The translations under genes were made by a program, and so were the position numbers. A stretch of 64,000 bases of DNA, from assembly GCF_001898575.1 (NCBI RefSeq), contig NZ_MKUD01000002.1, positions 173,232 to 237,231 of the forward strand, in the 5' to 3' direction. The notes below the pieces were generated by a model. The model saw nothing but the letters and a program-made list of their open reading frames with translations. It ran no database searches and was not told the origin of the DNA. Positions 18,386 to 28,130 of this stretch are shown piece after piece. Positions within the stretch are counted from its first letter, which is position 1, and each line of letters begins with the position of its first letter. This DNA is from Spirosoma sp. 48-14. Lineage in GTDB: Bacteria > Bacteroidota > Bacteroidia > Cytophagales > Spirosomataceae.

Positions 18386-19504
18386 TTAACGGACTGAAGC
18401 GGTGGCTACAGTCTCTCCATTTTTAACAATTGATGCCGTAGTAGTATCAGCAGGAGCAGCCGTTTCTGGTGCTGACAGATATTTAGCCGCTTTTGCTTTC
18501 AGATTAGCTGGAATACGCGATGCCAGCTCTGGTGACGAGGAGAGTAAAGGCTTCTGCTCTTTGCACCAAGCCTGCCAAGAAGCTTCATCTTCAACAACCA
18601 GACGAATTCGCATCGAGAAGTGGCCTTGGCCACACACTTCCGTACAAGCAATCTCATACGTAAAATTCGGATTGCCTGTGATATTCTTCATTTCATCCGT
18701 TGTCTTATCAGCGGTGAACTGAAAACGAGTAGGCATACCAGGCACAGCATCCATTTTCACCCGCAAGTGAGGAATGAATACGCTATGCAAAACATCGCGA
18801 GCCCGAATTTTAAGCAGAATGGGCTTATTAACTGGAATATGCAGTTCAGAAGTTGATACGAAATCATCGAACGACGACTCATCTGTATAATCAATCCCCG
18901 TTTCGTTATTACTGTCGATCAACTTATAATTAAACGCACCCAGTTTATTATTGTCAACCCCTGGATAGCGAGCAATCCAGTTAAACTGCTTACCAACCAA
19001 TTCAAAGACCTGTGCATTTTCAGGAGCTTCGGCCATAATATCACGCCATGCCCGCCATCCCGTAAATACGAGTAACGCCATCACTACAGCTGGAATGACT
19101 GTCCAGATCAACTCCAGCTTGTGGTTTTCTGGATAGTAAGACGCTTTATGCCCTGGCCGATATTGATAACGCCAGGCAAAGAAAAACAATAGGGCATTCG
19201 TTACAATAAATGCAACGGTAATGATACTCATCGACAACCAGAACAGAAAATCTGTATGACGACCATGAGGACTAGCGGCTTCAGGCAGGAAAAACTGCCG
19301 GGCGTGTAGAAATGACCAAATTGCAGCAATCAGCCCCACAACGAAGAAAACAACCATCATGCCTGCATTCAGGCGGTTACTCATACCAATTCGGTCTTCA
19401 TCGACTGGACCGCTGGCAGTCTGTACCACGGAAGCCATCCGAGAAATGACCATTACTGCCAGTCCCAGAAAGATTACCGATAATATAGCAATTATATAAA
19501 CCAT
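18386..19504 (-). CDS. coxB: cytochrome c oxidase subunit II
   Basis: A 372-aa subunit that takes electrons from cytochrome c or Complex III at the CuA site. The CuA ligands are complete: His in VLHSVFIPHLRV and CTEVCGQGHFSM near residues 285-296. There is no CxxCH after the cupredoxin domain, so this is not a caa3-type fusion. Four hydrophobic stretches are seen before it (residues about 1-25, 45-68, 85-112, 127-150), two more than the usual two. The C-terminus is Ala/Thr-rich. First oxidase gene after actF in the operon. Confidence 0.95.
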   Translation of the reverse strand: MVYIIAILSVIFLGLAVMVISRMASVVQTASGPVDEDRIGMSNRLNAGMMVVFFVVGLIAAIWSFLHARQFFLPEAASPHGRHTDFLFWLSMSIITVAFIVTNALLFFFAWRYQYRPGHKASYYPENHKLELIWTVIPAVVMALLVFTGWRAWRDIMAEAPENAQVFELVGKQFNWIARYPGVDNNKLGAFNYKLIDSNNETGIDYTDESSFDDFVSTSELHIPVNKPILLKIRARDVLHSVFIPHLRVKMDAVPGMPTRFQFTADKTTDEMKNITGNPNFTYEIACTEVCGQGHFSMRIRLVVEDEASWQAWCKEQKPLLSSSPELASRIPANLKAKAAKYLSAPETAAPADTTTASIVKNGETVATASVR

Positions 19505-19523
19505 TGTTCTGTACAGTTATTGA

Positions 19524-20834
19524 TTAAATATCGTGGTGCAGCGTCTCTTCCAGCATTGGGTGATTCTTTGGAATCAGATTTGCCTTGGCCAGTTGAGAAT
19601 AAAGCGACCAAACAAAGCCAGAAGCAAAAATCAAAATCATCCCAAACTCGATAGGACCAAATCCTGCATGTTCTCCTACTGTACCAGGCATGATATTGTT
19701 GTAAAAATCAAAGTAGTGTCCAACAATAATACACCAGGCAGCCAATTTAAGAATAATATGTGTCCGCTTCGCATCCCGCGTCATTAAGATAAGGAACGGA
19801 AAAACGAAACACAACAACAAATTTACGAGAAATGGAGCTTTGTAGATTCCTCCATATCCACTAAAACGTTCACGATAATAAATGGTTTCTTCAGGCAGGT
19901 TAGCATAGTAGATCAGCATGAACTGTGCAAACCAAACGTATGTCCAGAAGATTGTAAAGGCAAACATGAACTTACCAAGGTCATGTAAGTGGCTTTCATT
20001 AATCCATTTCAGATAACCCTGCTCCCGGAGTGTAACTACGGTTAAGGTAATAATGGCTAGCCCAGTCACGTGCCAGCTTGCAAGTGTATACCAACCGAAC
20101 ATGGTACTGAACCAGTGAGTATCGATCGACATGACAAAATCCCAAGCTGAAGTAGAAGAGGTTACGCCAAAAACCAACAAGAAGGCAGTACCAAACTTGA
20201 TACTTTTTTCATAATAATCGGTTCCCCCGTATAAATCTTCCTGCAGCGAGAAATTACGCAACACTCGCCATAGACCGTACCATAGTACGAAATACAATAC
20301 AACCCGAATGAGATAGAAAGGCGTATTTAAAAATCCTTTTTTACCATTTATAATCGGATCAAACTCAGGGCTGGCTTTGTCATATAACCCTGGGTGAGTC
20401 CAGTGGAACAGGTCATGACCAGCAATAAAAAAAACAAGCAAAACAGCGATTCCTGTAAAGGGCAGGAAAGCGGGCATTGCTTCAGGAATTCGTTTAAAAG
20501 CAACTGACCAGCCAGCCTGTGCCAAATAATTATACGACAGGAAAAACATGCCTATGACTGAAGCGCCTGTAAAGTAAATGGCATTCAGCCAAACATTGGC
20601 CCATAAGCGATTGGTCCATTTATAGGCATGATGTGCGCCCTCATGGGCTTCATGTCCACCAGCACCATGAGCCGCAACATGGGTTTCGTGTGAACCTGCA
20701 CCCGAAGCCAGGAGATATGCGCCGATTGCTACCAGCACAACGCCAACTCCAAGGCTAATCATTATTCGACGCTTGGACTCTGCGGTAAATTCAAATTCTT
20801 CGTCTAAGGACGGTATTGCGTGAGCCGATGCCAT
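19524..20834 (-). CDS. actF: Alternative Complex III membrane subunit ActF
   Basis: A 436-aa polytopic membrane protein of the NrfD-like family, the second quinone-binding type subunit of Alternative Complex III (quinol:cytochrome c oxidoreductase). About ten transmembrane helices are seen. A His-rich loop (HETHVAAHGAGGHEAHEGAHH) lies between helices 1 and 2, an unusual addition. It sits between actE and coxB, linking complex and oxidase genes. Assignment rests on gene order, length and similarity to known ActF. Confidence 0.88.
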   Translation of the reverse strand: MASAHAIPSLDEEFEFTAESKRRIMISLGVGVVLVAIGAYLLASGAGSHETHVAAHGAGGHEAHEGAHHAYKWTNRLWANVWLNAIYFTGASVIGMFFLSYNYLAQAGWSVAFKRIPEAMPAFLPFTGIAVLLVFFIAGHDLFHWTHPGLYDKASPEFDPIINGKKGFLNTPFYLIRVVLYFVLWYGLWRVLRNFSLQEDLYGGTDYYEKSIKFGTAFLLVFGVTSSTSAWDFVMSIDTHWFSTMFGWYTLASWHVTGLAIITLTVVTLREQGYLKWINESHLHDLGKFMFAFTIFWTYVWFAQFMLIYYANLPEETIYYRERFSGYGGIYKAPFLVNLLLCFVFPFLILMTRDAKRTHIILKLAAWCIIVGHYFDFYNNIMPGTVGEHAGFGPIEFGMILIFASGFVWSLYSQLAKANLIPKNHPMLEETLHHDI

Positions 20835-20840
20835 TCTTAA

Positions 20841-20865
20841 CAGTTTTCAGTTTTCAGTTTTCAGT
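20841..20865. repeat. 7-nt tandem repeat CAGTTTT
   Basis: Three full copies of CAGTTTT (20841-20861) plus CAGT follow the start codon of actF on its upstream side, in the 82-nt gap to actE. Same 7-nt period as other intergenic repeats in the window. Confidence 0.85.
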
Positions 20866-20916
20866 CATCCAGTAGGTTCATCTTTTTCAAGTGCCCCCTA
20901 ACCTATGAACTCAAAA

Positions 20917-21528
20917 TTATCCTTGTTGTAATTTGTGTACGTATTGCACAATTTTCCAGCGATCTTCTGGCGTGATCTGTGACCCATGGGGCCACATCCG
21001 ACCTTTACCATTCGTAATTACGTGGAAGATATGTCCATCGTTCAGCGTTTTTAAGGCATCCGATGAATAGTTAGGCACCCCCTTATACTCTTTGCCAACC
21101 AGACCATCACCTTTACCCGTTTCACCGTGGCAATGGCTGCAATAACGAGTATACAAGGTCTTACCTTCAGCCAACGATTGCTCAGTTTCTGGAATTGGAT
21201 TGGTCAATACACGTTCAGCAATCTCAATGCTATCGGCTGGAATGTGATAAATCATCAAATCCGTTTTAGCATTGGCCCCTTCTCCAAAGGTTGTGTGATA
21301 GTTTGGGCGAGCAACTGTTCCTCGTGCTGGCAAACGCATATTTAACCCCTGAGGATTAATCGTATTTGGACGAATCTGACGGTATGGTTCGTAACCTACC
21401 GCATCGTACATCTGAGGTGCATATTCTACCCCGGTATTATCGTGACCTCTTTTACAGGCTGTTCCTGCAAACATCAGTCCGATAATAGCCAGCGCGGTTA
21501 CACTCGTATGTTTAGTAATCATTCCCAT
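20917..21528 (-). CDS. actE: Alternative Complex III monoheme cytochrome c subunit ActE
   Basis: A 203-aa lipoprotein with one c-type heme. The N-terminus ends in lipobox LMFAGTAC (Cys near residue 25), so it is membrane-anchored in the periplasm. The heme motif CSHCH is near residue 131, and a Met ligand is available in GRMWPHG near residue 178. It passes electrons from the multiheme ActA towards the oxidase. A second ATG lies two codons downstream (21522). It follows actD by 8 nt. Confidence 0.92.
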   Translation of the reverse strand: MGMITKHTSVTALAIIGLMFAGTACKRGHDNTGVEYAPQMYDAVGYEPYRQIRPNTINPQGLNMRLPARGTVARPNYHTTFGEGANAKTDLMIYHIPADSIEIAERVLTNPIPETEQSLAEGKTLYTRYCSHCHGETGKGDGLVGKEYKGVPNYSSDALKTLNDGHIFHVITNGKGRMWPHGSQITPEDRWKIVQYVHKLQQG

Positions 21529-21536
21529 CCTGAATA

Positions 21537-22070
21537 TTAGAACTGCTTAACATTTACTTCAGCAGCGCCTGATTTCTTCAGAATCTGCTCAATATCACTT
21601 TCACCGATATTATTCTTGCTAAGATCAATAGCCATAGCAAACTTATTATCAGTTGTTCGGAGATCGTACATCAATGGTTTTACCGTGGGGCCGAGGCCAT
21701 TCGATACGAGGAATGTACCAACCATGCCCAACGCACAGAAAAGTACTGTCAGCTCAAAAATAACAGGTACATATACAATAGGAGAATAAGAATCCTTACC
21801 CCCAACGATCATGGGCCAGTCAAATCCTTCCGTATAGAAGGTCAGCGCCAATGCGGTAAGCGTACCAGATAATCCGAATAAGAAAGCGGCAATACCCAGA
21901 CGTGTACGTGGATGACCCAACGCTACGTCTAATCCGTGGATCGGGAACGGTGAATAGACTTCATGAATCCGAACACCTGCGTTTTTTACTTCTTTAACGG
22001 CCTGTAATACCACATCATCATCGTCGAAGATGCCGACCAGGAATTTGCCGTTATCGTGTGCGTCTGACAT
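21537..22070 (-). CDS. actD: Alternative Complex III subunit ActD (DUF3341)
   Basis: A 177-aa protein with two transmembrane helices (about residues 60-85 and 100-122) joined by a short loop. The DUF3341 family is the ActD subunit; it holds no known cofactor and probably stabilises the membrane part. The N-terminal 55 residues (VEVHEVYSPFPIHGLD-type segment, here VRIHEVYSPFPIHGLD) are cytosolic and conserved in the family. The gap to actC (22071-22138) holds a palindrome of 7-nt words. Confidence 0.9.
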   Translation of the reverse strand: MSDAHDNGKFLVGIFDDDDVVLQAVKEVKNAGVRIHEVYSPFPIHGLDVALGHPRTRLGIAAFLFGLSGTLTALALTFYTEGFDWPMIVGGKDSYSPIVYVPVIFELTVLFCALGMVGTFLVSNGLGPTVKPLMYDLRTTDNKFAMAIDLSKNNIGESDIEQILKKSGAAEVNVKQF

Positions 22071-22081
22071 ACTTTATTCGA

Positions 22082-22133
22082 TTTACGGATTACAGTTTTC
22101 GGTAGAATGCAACCGAAAACTGTAATCCGAATA
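22082..22133. repeat. heptad-word palindrome between actC and actD
   Basis: A perfect 18-bp inverted repeat (22086-22103 and 22112-22129, spacer 8 nt). Each arm reads in 7-nt words: TTTACGG, ATTACAG, TTTTCGG on one side and CCGAAAA, CTGTAAT, CCGAATA on the other. In the operon mRNA this would fold into a stable hairpin between two coding regions. Confidence 0.88.
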
Positions 22134-22138
22134 GGTTA

Positions 22139-23569
22139 TTACTCTACGTTTTTGTTAAATGTTGGATTTGCAACGCGCTCGCCTTTCGCAACACCCGATA
22201 CCGATACCGGCAATTTTTCAGACGACGATTTGATAATGGTTTTTACTTCGGCCATGTTCACTACAGGCAGGAATTTCGAGAACAGAAGGAACAGGGTAAA
22301 GAAAAGACCGAACGAGAAAATGTAGTCGCTTATGTCAAACAGAGTTGGGTGGAACATAGCCCAGCTTGAAGGCAGGTAATCGCGGTGGAGAGAAGTAACG
22401 ATAATCACAAACCGCTCGAACCACATACCAATGTTCACGACTACCGACAGAACGAAAGTCCAGACAATGCTCCGGCGAATAGCCCGTGACCAGAAAAGCT
22501 GTGGTGTAATTACGTTACAGGTCATCATGGCCCAATAAGCCCACCAGTAAGGACCCGTTGCCCGGTTGATGAAGGCATAACCCTCAAATTCAACGCCCGA
22601 ATACCAGGCAATGAAGAACTCTGTCAGATACGCTACCCCTACAATCGAACCAGTTAAGGTAATGACTTTATTCATCGATTCGATGTGCTCAACCGTAATG
22701 TAATCTTCCAGTTTAAACACAACCCGGATGATAAGCACCAGGTTCTGCACCATGGCGAAACCGGAGAAGATAGCACCGGCTACGAAGTAGGGCGGGAAGA
22801 TGGTCGTATGCCATCCTGGAATTACCGACGTAGCAAAGTCAAAGGATACAATCGTGTGTACTGAAAGTACAAGCGGAGTAGAAAGGCCAGCCAGAATCAA
22901 GCTCATGTATTCATAACGAGCCCAGGTTTTTGCTGAACCGTTCCAGCCCATCGCGAAAGCACCATAGATGTAACGCGATACTTTACTTTTTGCCCGGTCG
23001 CGAATGGTAGCTAAGTCAGGAATAAGACCCATATACCAGAACACCAGCGATACAGTAAAGTAGGTGCTGATGGCGAATACGTCCCAAACCAGTGGCGATT
23101 TGAAGTTAACCCACAGCGAACCTAGTGTATTTGGAAGAGGCAAACACCAGTAAGCGACCCAAGGACGACCAGCGTGCATCATAATGAAGCTGGCCGCACA
23201 AATAACAGCGAAGATCGTCATGGCTTCAGCCGCCCGGTTTACAGCCGTCCGCCACTTTTGACGGAACAGAAGCAAAATAGCCGAAATCAGCGTACCTGCG
23301 TGACCGATACCTACCCACCATACGAAGTTGGTAATATCCCAGGCCCAGCCGACGGTTTTATTCAGCCCCCAAACGCCCAGACCTTCCCACCACGTCCAGA
23401 ACAGACAGGCCGTTCCGTACGTGAGAACAATTACCGCAATCGTGAAGGCAATGGTCCATTCACGAGTCGGATTGCCCTCAACCTGCTTACTAATATCCTC
23501 CGTTACGTCGGCGTATGTTTTGCCACCGGTAACGAGAGGGGTTCTTACAGCTGATGTAACATGCGACAT
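22139..23569 (-). CDS. actC: Alternative Complex III membrane subunit ActC (NrfD/PsrC-like)
   Basis: A 476-aa NrfD/PsrC-family membrane protein with about ten helices. It is the quinol-oxidising membrane subunit next to the iron-sulfur part of ActB. Recognisable family segments include [19 protein letters not shown] near residue 90 and [20 protein letters not shown] near residue 255. The N-terminus is cytosolic ([18 protein letters not shown]). It lies after actB and before actD as in other Alternative Complex III operons. Confidence 0.93.
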   Translation of the reverse strand: MSHVTSAVRTPLVTGGKTYADVTEDISKQVEGNPTREWTIAFTIAVIVLTYGTACLFWTWWEGLGVWGLNKTVGWAWDITNFVWWVGIGHAGTLISAILLLFRQKWRTAVNRAAEAMTIFAVICAASFIMMHAGRPWVAYWCLPLPNTLGSLWVNFKSPLVWDVFAISTYFTVSLVFWYMGLIPDLATIRDRAKSKVSRYIYGAFAMGWNGSAKTWARYEYMSLILAGLSTPLVLSVHTIVSFDFATSVIPGWHTTIFPPYFVAGAIFSGFAMVQNLVLIIRVVFKLEDYITVEHIESMNKVITLTGSIVGVAYLTEFFIAWYSGVEFEGYAFINRATGPYWWAYWAMMTCNVITPQLFWSRAIRRSIVWTFVLSVVVNIGMWFERFVIIVTSLHRDYLPSSWAMFHPTLFDISDYIFSFGLFFTLFLLFSKFLPVVNMAEVKTIIKSSSEKLPVSVSGVAKGERVANPTFNKNVE

Positions 23570-23582
23570 AATACTTACTGTA

Positions 23583-23610
23583 TTTACGATTTACGATGTA
23601 CGAATTACGA
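23583..23610. repeat. 7-nt tandem repeat TTTACGA
   Basis: Four consecutive 7-nt units (TTTACGA, TTTACGA, TGTACGA, ATTACGA) fill the middle of the 82-nt gap between actB and actC. Confidence 0.88.
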
Positions 23611-23651
23611 TATCAGACGTTGAACCTGTCCACCGTAAGTCGCAATTGAGT

Positions 23652-26600
23652 TTATGCAGGCGTTTCCTGCTTCGCGTTTTTGTTATCTTTTGGCTCTTCG
23701 TCCTTATTCCGAATTTTCGTTAAGTACGAAATTTGCGGCCGCACGTTGATTTCTTCCAATACATGGAAAGCTCGTCCTTCCTGCTCACCCATAACCACCT
23801 TAGAAACCGTACTTTCCGGGTTGTTCAAATCGCCGAAAATAATTGCATTGGTTGGACAAGACTGGGCACAAGCGCTCTGAACTTCATCCGGCGCTAACCG
23901 ACGACGCTCTTTTTTGGCGGTCAGTTTACCTTCCTGAATCCGTTGTACGCAGAAGGAACACTTCTCGATAACCCCCCGTGAACGAACCGTTACATCTGGG
24001 TTAATGACCATTTTACCCAGATCATTGTTAAAATGATAATCGAAATTATCATTATCAAAGTACTTGAACCAGTTGAATCGGCGCACTTTGTACGGACAGT
24101 TGTTCGCACAGTAACGAGTACCGATACAACGGTTGTAAGTCATCTGGTTCAGCCCTTCCGTACTGTGCGTCGTTGCTAATACCGGACATACCGTTTCACA
24201 GGGAGCATTGCTACAGTGCTGGCAAAGCATCGGCTGGAACGTTACCTCCGGATTTGCCGAAGCTACTTCCAGGGCTGTATAATCCTCGACATCGGCATCG
24301 CTACTATAGTATCGGTCGATCCGCATCCAGTGCATTTCACGACGACGAAGTACTTCTTTACGTCCAACAACCTGAATATTATTTTCAGCATTACAAGCAA
24401 CTACGCAGGTACCGCAACCAATACAGGAGTTCAGGTCAATAACCATACCCCATGAATGGTTCGGCTTACCATACCCATTCCAAAGCGTAATATCGGTTGG
24501 ATTAACTGGCCCCTCGGAGGTTTGTACTTTAGGTTCGTAACGACCTGCTTTCGGATTCTTCTGATAAGCGGCCAAAACCGTTTCCTGCAATACAGCCTTA
24601 CGGCCCATCACTGTCTCGTGCGTCTGAGTCTGGGCAATTTCATGAGAACCGCTGGCTTTTTCTACTTTCGCGCTGAAAGCTGCATAGGTAGCATAACCGC
24701 CAGTCAGGCTAACGAATGGGAAAACATTTTTCCCAACGCCATTGGCTGATTTACCAGCCTTTTCACGGCCATATCCAATCGCAATCGACACCGTGTTATC
24801 GGCTTGTCCAGGTTGGACCAGCACAGGCAACTCGACCGACTTACCGTTAACCGTTACAGTTACCATATCATTCTGAGCAACACCCATTTCTTTCGCCGTT
24901 TTCTGGGAAAGGCATGCGTAGTTATCCCAACATGCTTTCGAAACGGGGTCTGGTAACTCCTGTAACCAGGGGTTGTTAGCCATAGCGCCGGAGCCTACAC
25001 CAACTTTCTCGTAGAGAGACAACTCCATACCCGTGGTTGGCTTATACCGTTGTGCAATGGCAGCCGCAGCCTGGGCTACGTTTCCAGTGAAGGACGCACC
25101 ACCTGCTGAAGCAGCTCCAACATTGGGCTCCAACACGCCGTCGTTCAGGCATTTTACCCAGAACGCGTCAAATGAACTAAAGCCCGATGCCTGCGAATAG
25201 TGATTAGCCCGCCAGTAGTTTTTCAGGTAAGCCTGATAATCGGCTGGTTTACCGGCCCATTTCAACAGGCTTGACTGATATTGACGAGTTTTGAAGATCA
25301 ATGTGATCGCTGGCTGCATCAGGCTAAAGTAACCTTGCTTTGGCTCAGCATCGCCCCAGCATTCCAGATAGTGCGGAGCGGGTGTAATGTATTTGGCTAA
25401 CGATGCAGTTTCATCGGCCCGATCAGCAAACGAAACCGACAGTTGAACTTTGGGTAATGCTTCGGCCAGTTCAGCACCACGAGGATGATCGTAAACAGGG
25501 TTAGCGGCAATGAAGAACGCTGCACCAACTCGTCCACCCTTGACCTCATCAATGAAGGCATTCATCTGCTGATCGTCACCCTGGCGATAATTTACCGGGG
25601 TATTGATGTCGATCGTTGTGCCATAGCTGCCCAACAGATTATTCAGTGCATTAACAATGGTCTGAACGTTCGGATCATTCGAACCAGACACAACCAATGC
25701 TTTACCACGTGAATTGGCCAGATCCGTAGCGGCCTTATCCAGATGAGCGACATCAACCGATGGTGTGCTTAACGCCCCGCCACCTACTTTAGCCGCTACC
25801 TTATTATAAAGCGCTGCAACAACTAATCCTTCTTGCGATGGCTTAATGGCTGTACGATAGTCCGCATTAGCACCCGTCATTGAAAGGCCGGTCTCAAATT
25901 GATAATGGCGCGACATGGTTTTCTTTCCACCTGCCATAGCACCAACCTGACGACCCTTTGCGTAGGCCCCCATGTATTCGATCGGAGCGATCCAGGTTCC
26001 TAAGAAATCGGCACCGACGCTAACGATGGTTTGCGCCTTGCTGAAATCATACGATGGAATGACAGCCTTACCAAACGAAGCCTGATTAGCCTGTTTGATT
26101 CCAAATACCGAGTTCGCATCGTACATGATATGACGAGCGGTTGGGTATTTCGCTACGAAATCAGCGATAACAGCTTTGGTAGCTGGGCTAAGAATCGTAG
26201 ACGAAACAATACGAATGGCACTACCTTTGGCAGCTACTGAACTCAGTTGGCTAAGGATTTCGCGGTCGGCTGTATCCCAGTCAATATCAGTGTCACCACG
26301 TTTAGGGCCTTTCAGTTTATCAATATCGTAGAGTGAAAGCACCGAAGCCTGAGCCCGTGCGGTTGTTTTCCCTTTCGATATAGTTGAAGATGGGTTACCT
26401 TCTATTTTAATAGGCCGACCTTCGCGTGTTTCTACCAGAACAGAAACATAATCGCCACCCTCTACGAAGGTGGATGCGTAATAGTCAGAAATTGAAGGGA
26501 ACGTAAATTCCGGTTTGTTGATATACGGGATGGCTTTATGAACCGGCGTTTCGCAGGCGGCCAGCGACACAGCAGCCATACCAAATCCCATTACTTTCAG

Positions 26601-26768
26601 AAAGTCACGGCGTTGGGTGTTTGAGCCACCGAGCAGACCTTCTTCCAGGTCATTCGACGATTCGCTCAGGTCGGGGTTGGCAAATTCGCTGTCAGCATTC
26701 TTAACAAATGTAGCGTCGTTGCGTAACTCCTCGAGCCCTTTCCAATACCGTTTAGATGTATTTTCCAT
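23652..26768 (-). CDS. actB: Alternative Complex III iron-sulfur subunit ActB
   Basis: A 1038-aa fusion of a molybdopterin-oxidoreductase-like domain and a ferredoxin-like domain. A Tat-type signal is present (RRDFLKVMGFGMAAVSLAAC near residues 53-72), followed by a possible lipobox Cys. Residues about 80-750 form the molybdopterin-like part; in characterised complexes this part holds no molybdenum. The C-terminal part has four Cys groups: CIGCGTCVVAC, CQHCSNAPCETVCPV, CIGTRYCANNCPY with CSFCVQRI, and CAQSCPTNAI, enough for the expected one [3Fe-4S] and three [4Fe-4S] clusters. It receives electrons from quinol and passes them to ActA. Confidence 0.95.
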   Translation of the reverse strand: MENTSKRYWKGLEELRNDATFVKNADSEFANPDLSESSNDLEEGLLGGSNTQRRDFLKVMGFGMAAVSLAACETPVHKAIPYINKPEFTFPSISDYYASTFVEGGDYVSVLVETREGRPIKIEGNPSSTISKGKTTARAQASVLSLYDIDKLKGPKRGDTDIDWDTADREILSQLSSVAAKGSAIRIVSSTILSPATKAVIADFVAKYPTARHIMYDANSVFGIKQANQASFGKAVIPSYDFSKAQTIVSVGADFLGTWIAPIEYMGAYAKGRQVGAMAGGKKTMSRHYQFETGLSMTGANADYRTAIKPSQEGLVVAALYNKVAAKVGGGALSTPSVDVAHLDKAATDLANSRGKALVVSGSNDPNVQTIVNALNNLLGSYGTTIDINTPVNYRQGDDQQMNAFIDEVKGGRVGAAFFIAANPVYDHPRGAELAEALPKVQLSVSFADRADETASLAKYITPAPHYLECWGDAEPKQGYFSLMQPAITLIFKTRQYQSSLLKWAGKPADYQAYLKNYWRANHYSQASGFSSFDAFWVKCLNDGVLEPNVGAASAGGASFTGNVAQAAAAIAQRYKPTTGMELSLYEKVGVGSGAMANNPWLQELPDPVSKACWDNYACLSQKTAKEMGVAQNDMVTVTVNGKSVELPVLVQPGQADNTVSIAIGYGREKAGKSANGVGKNVFPFVSLTGGYATYAAFSAKVEKASGSHEIAQTQTHETVMGRKAVLQETVLAAYQKNPKAGRYEPKVQTSEGPVNPTDITLWNGYGKPNHSWGMVIDLNSCIGCGTCVVACNAENNIQVVGRKEVLRRREMHWMRIDRYYSSDADVEDYTALEVASANPEVTFQPMLCQHCSNAPCETVCPVLATTHSTEGLNQMTYNRCIGTRYCANNCPYKVRRFNWFKYFDNDNFDYHFNNDLGKMVINPDVTVRSRGVIEKCSFCVQRIQEGKLTAKKERRRLAPDEVQSACAQSCPTNAIIFGDLNNPESTVSKVVMGEQEGRAFHVLEEINVRPQISYLTKIRNKDEEPKDNKNAKQETPA

Positions 26769-26825
26769 GCGTGTTGTATGCGGTAAGTACCCTATTGGTT
26801 GAGCTGGCCTACACGGCCCGGTGGA

Positions 26826-28070
26826 TTAATAGTGACATTTTGAACATTCAAGGCCGCCAATGTTAGCTACTTTGAGCGGCTCTTTGCTTTCTTTCCGGTG
26901 CAACGCCACCAGCTTGTCGTAGTAAGCGTTGTCTTTCGTGTTCACATCCGTCCGGCGGTGGCAATCAATACACCAGCCCATAGTTAATGATGAACGGGCT
27001 TCAACCACTTCCATTTTTTCAATTTCACCGTGGCAGGTCTGACAAGCTACATTCCCAACGTTTACGTGCTGTGCGTGGTTGAAATAAGCCAGATCAGGCA
27101 GGTTGTGAACTCGAACCCATTCGATAGGCCGATTCTCTTCAATAGCCGTATAAATCTTCTGAATTTCAGGCGACTCTTTTTTGATAACGCCATGGCAGTT
27201 CATACAGATGTTGGCGGCAGGAATAGTAGCATTCTTCCCTTTTTGTGCGCCCGTGTGGCAGTAGTTACAATCAATTTTGTACTGACCAGCATGCAATTTG
27301 TGCGAATACGCAATAGGCTGCTTAGGCGCATAACCTTGCTGAATACCTATGCTATAAGCACCATCGATGGTTTCTTTAGCAACCACTAACAGAAACAACC
27401 AGATGACAATTGAGCGAAGTGTAGGATTATTGAATGCATTCGAGAGACCTGTCTTTAACCGTTGGCCAAAGTTCGACGACTCCTCAACCCCGCCAGCTGT
27501 GGCAGGTGCTACTGCTTTCGACAGTATCGTTACGATAGCCAATAGAACCCCGAGCACAAGGAGCATAACAATCAGCAACGCAACCAGTACAAACGTGAAC
27601 AGTTCCGAAGGGCCAGAAGCAGATGCAGCAGGAGCAGGATCGGTAGTACCACCGCCACCGCCACCATTCGTCACTGCAGGTTTGTTGGCTTGATCGATGT
27701 ACGCCAGGATACCGTCGATGTCGGCGTCTGTTAAGCTTGGGAAGCTCGACATCTGCACTTTACCATTGGCATTGAATACCTGGTTCGCATACTGATCACC
27801 CGAAGCAATCAGAGCCGATGAATTCCGAATCCACTTGTGTAACCAGTCTTTGCCAGGTGTGCGAGACTCTACGCCTTTCAGGCCAGGCCCTACAACCTTC
27901 TCGTCTGTAACCGCGTGACACTGAGCACAGTTGTTTGTGAATAAGGTTTTCCCTTTTTCAGCATCGGCACCACCAGCAGGTGCAGCGTCCTGTGCTCTCA
28001 ACTGACTATTGGAAACCAATAGCATGAGCGATAGGATCAGGGCCCCGCCAAGCTTGTATAAACGACTCAT
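26826..28070 (-). CDS. actA: Alternative Complex III multiheme cytochrome ActA (1 + 5 hemes)
   Basis: A 414-aa cytochrome with six CxxCH motifs. The N-terminal signal peptide (ILSLMLLVSNSQLRAQ) is followed by a class-I-like monoheme domain (CAQCH, Met in VQMSSFPSL). A Gly/Pro/Ala linker and a transmembrane helix (about residues 155-185) come next, then a pentaheme domain: CNYCH, CMNCH, CQTCH, CIDCH, CSKCH. ActA proteins are usually described as pentaheme, so the extra N-terminal domain is notable. I use the ATG at 28070, which gives the signal peptide; the open frame extends 13 codons further. First gene of the 17-gene operon. Confidence 0.92.
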   Translation of the reverse strand: MSRLYKLGGALILSLMLLVSNSQLRAQDAAPAGGADAEKGKTLFTNNCAQCHAVTDEKVVGPGLKGVESRTPGKDWLHKWIRNSSALIASGDQYANQVFNANGKVQMSSFPSLTDADIDGILAYIDQANKPAVTNGGGGGGTTDPAPAASASGPSELFTFVLVALLIVMLLVLGVLLAIVTILSKAVAPATAGGVEESSNFGQRLKTGLSNAFNNPTLRSIVIWLFLLVVAKETIDGAYSIGIQQGYAPKQPIAYSHKLHAGQYKIDCNYCHTGAQKGKNATIPAANICMNCHGVIKKESPEIQKIYTAIEENRPIEWVRVHNLPDLAYFNHAQHVNVGNVACQTCHGEIEKMEVVEARSSLTMGWCIDCHRRTDVNTKDNAYYDKLVALHRKESKEPLKVANIGGLECSKCHY

Positions 28071-28130
28071 TTTATGAACTATATTAATTGAGTGAATCAA
28101 CATAATCACTACCGCTTTTTATTTAGCGCC

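Noticed and set aside
18386-19504. caa3-type subunit II with fused cytochrome c
   Set aside because: There is no CxxCH after the CuA domain; the C-terminus is a low-complexity Ala/Thr tail.
23652-26768. A true molybdenum oxidoreductase
   Set aside because: The gene order and C-terminal cluster motifs fix it as ActB, whose molybdopterin-like domain holds no molybdenum in characterised complexes.
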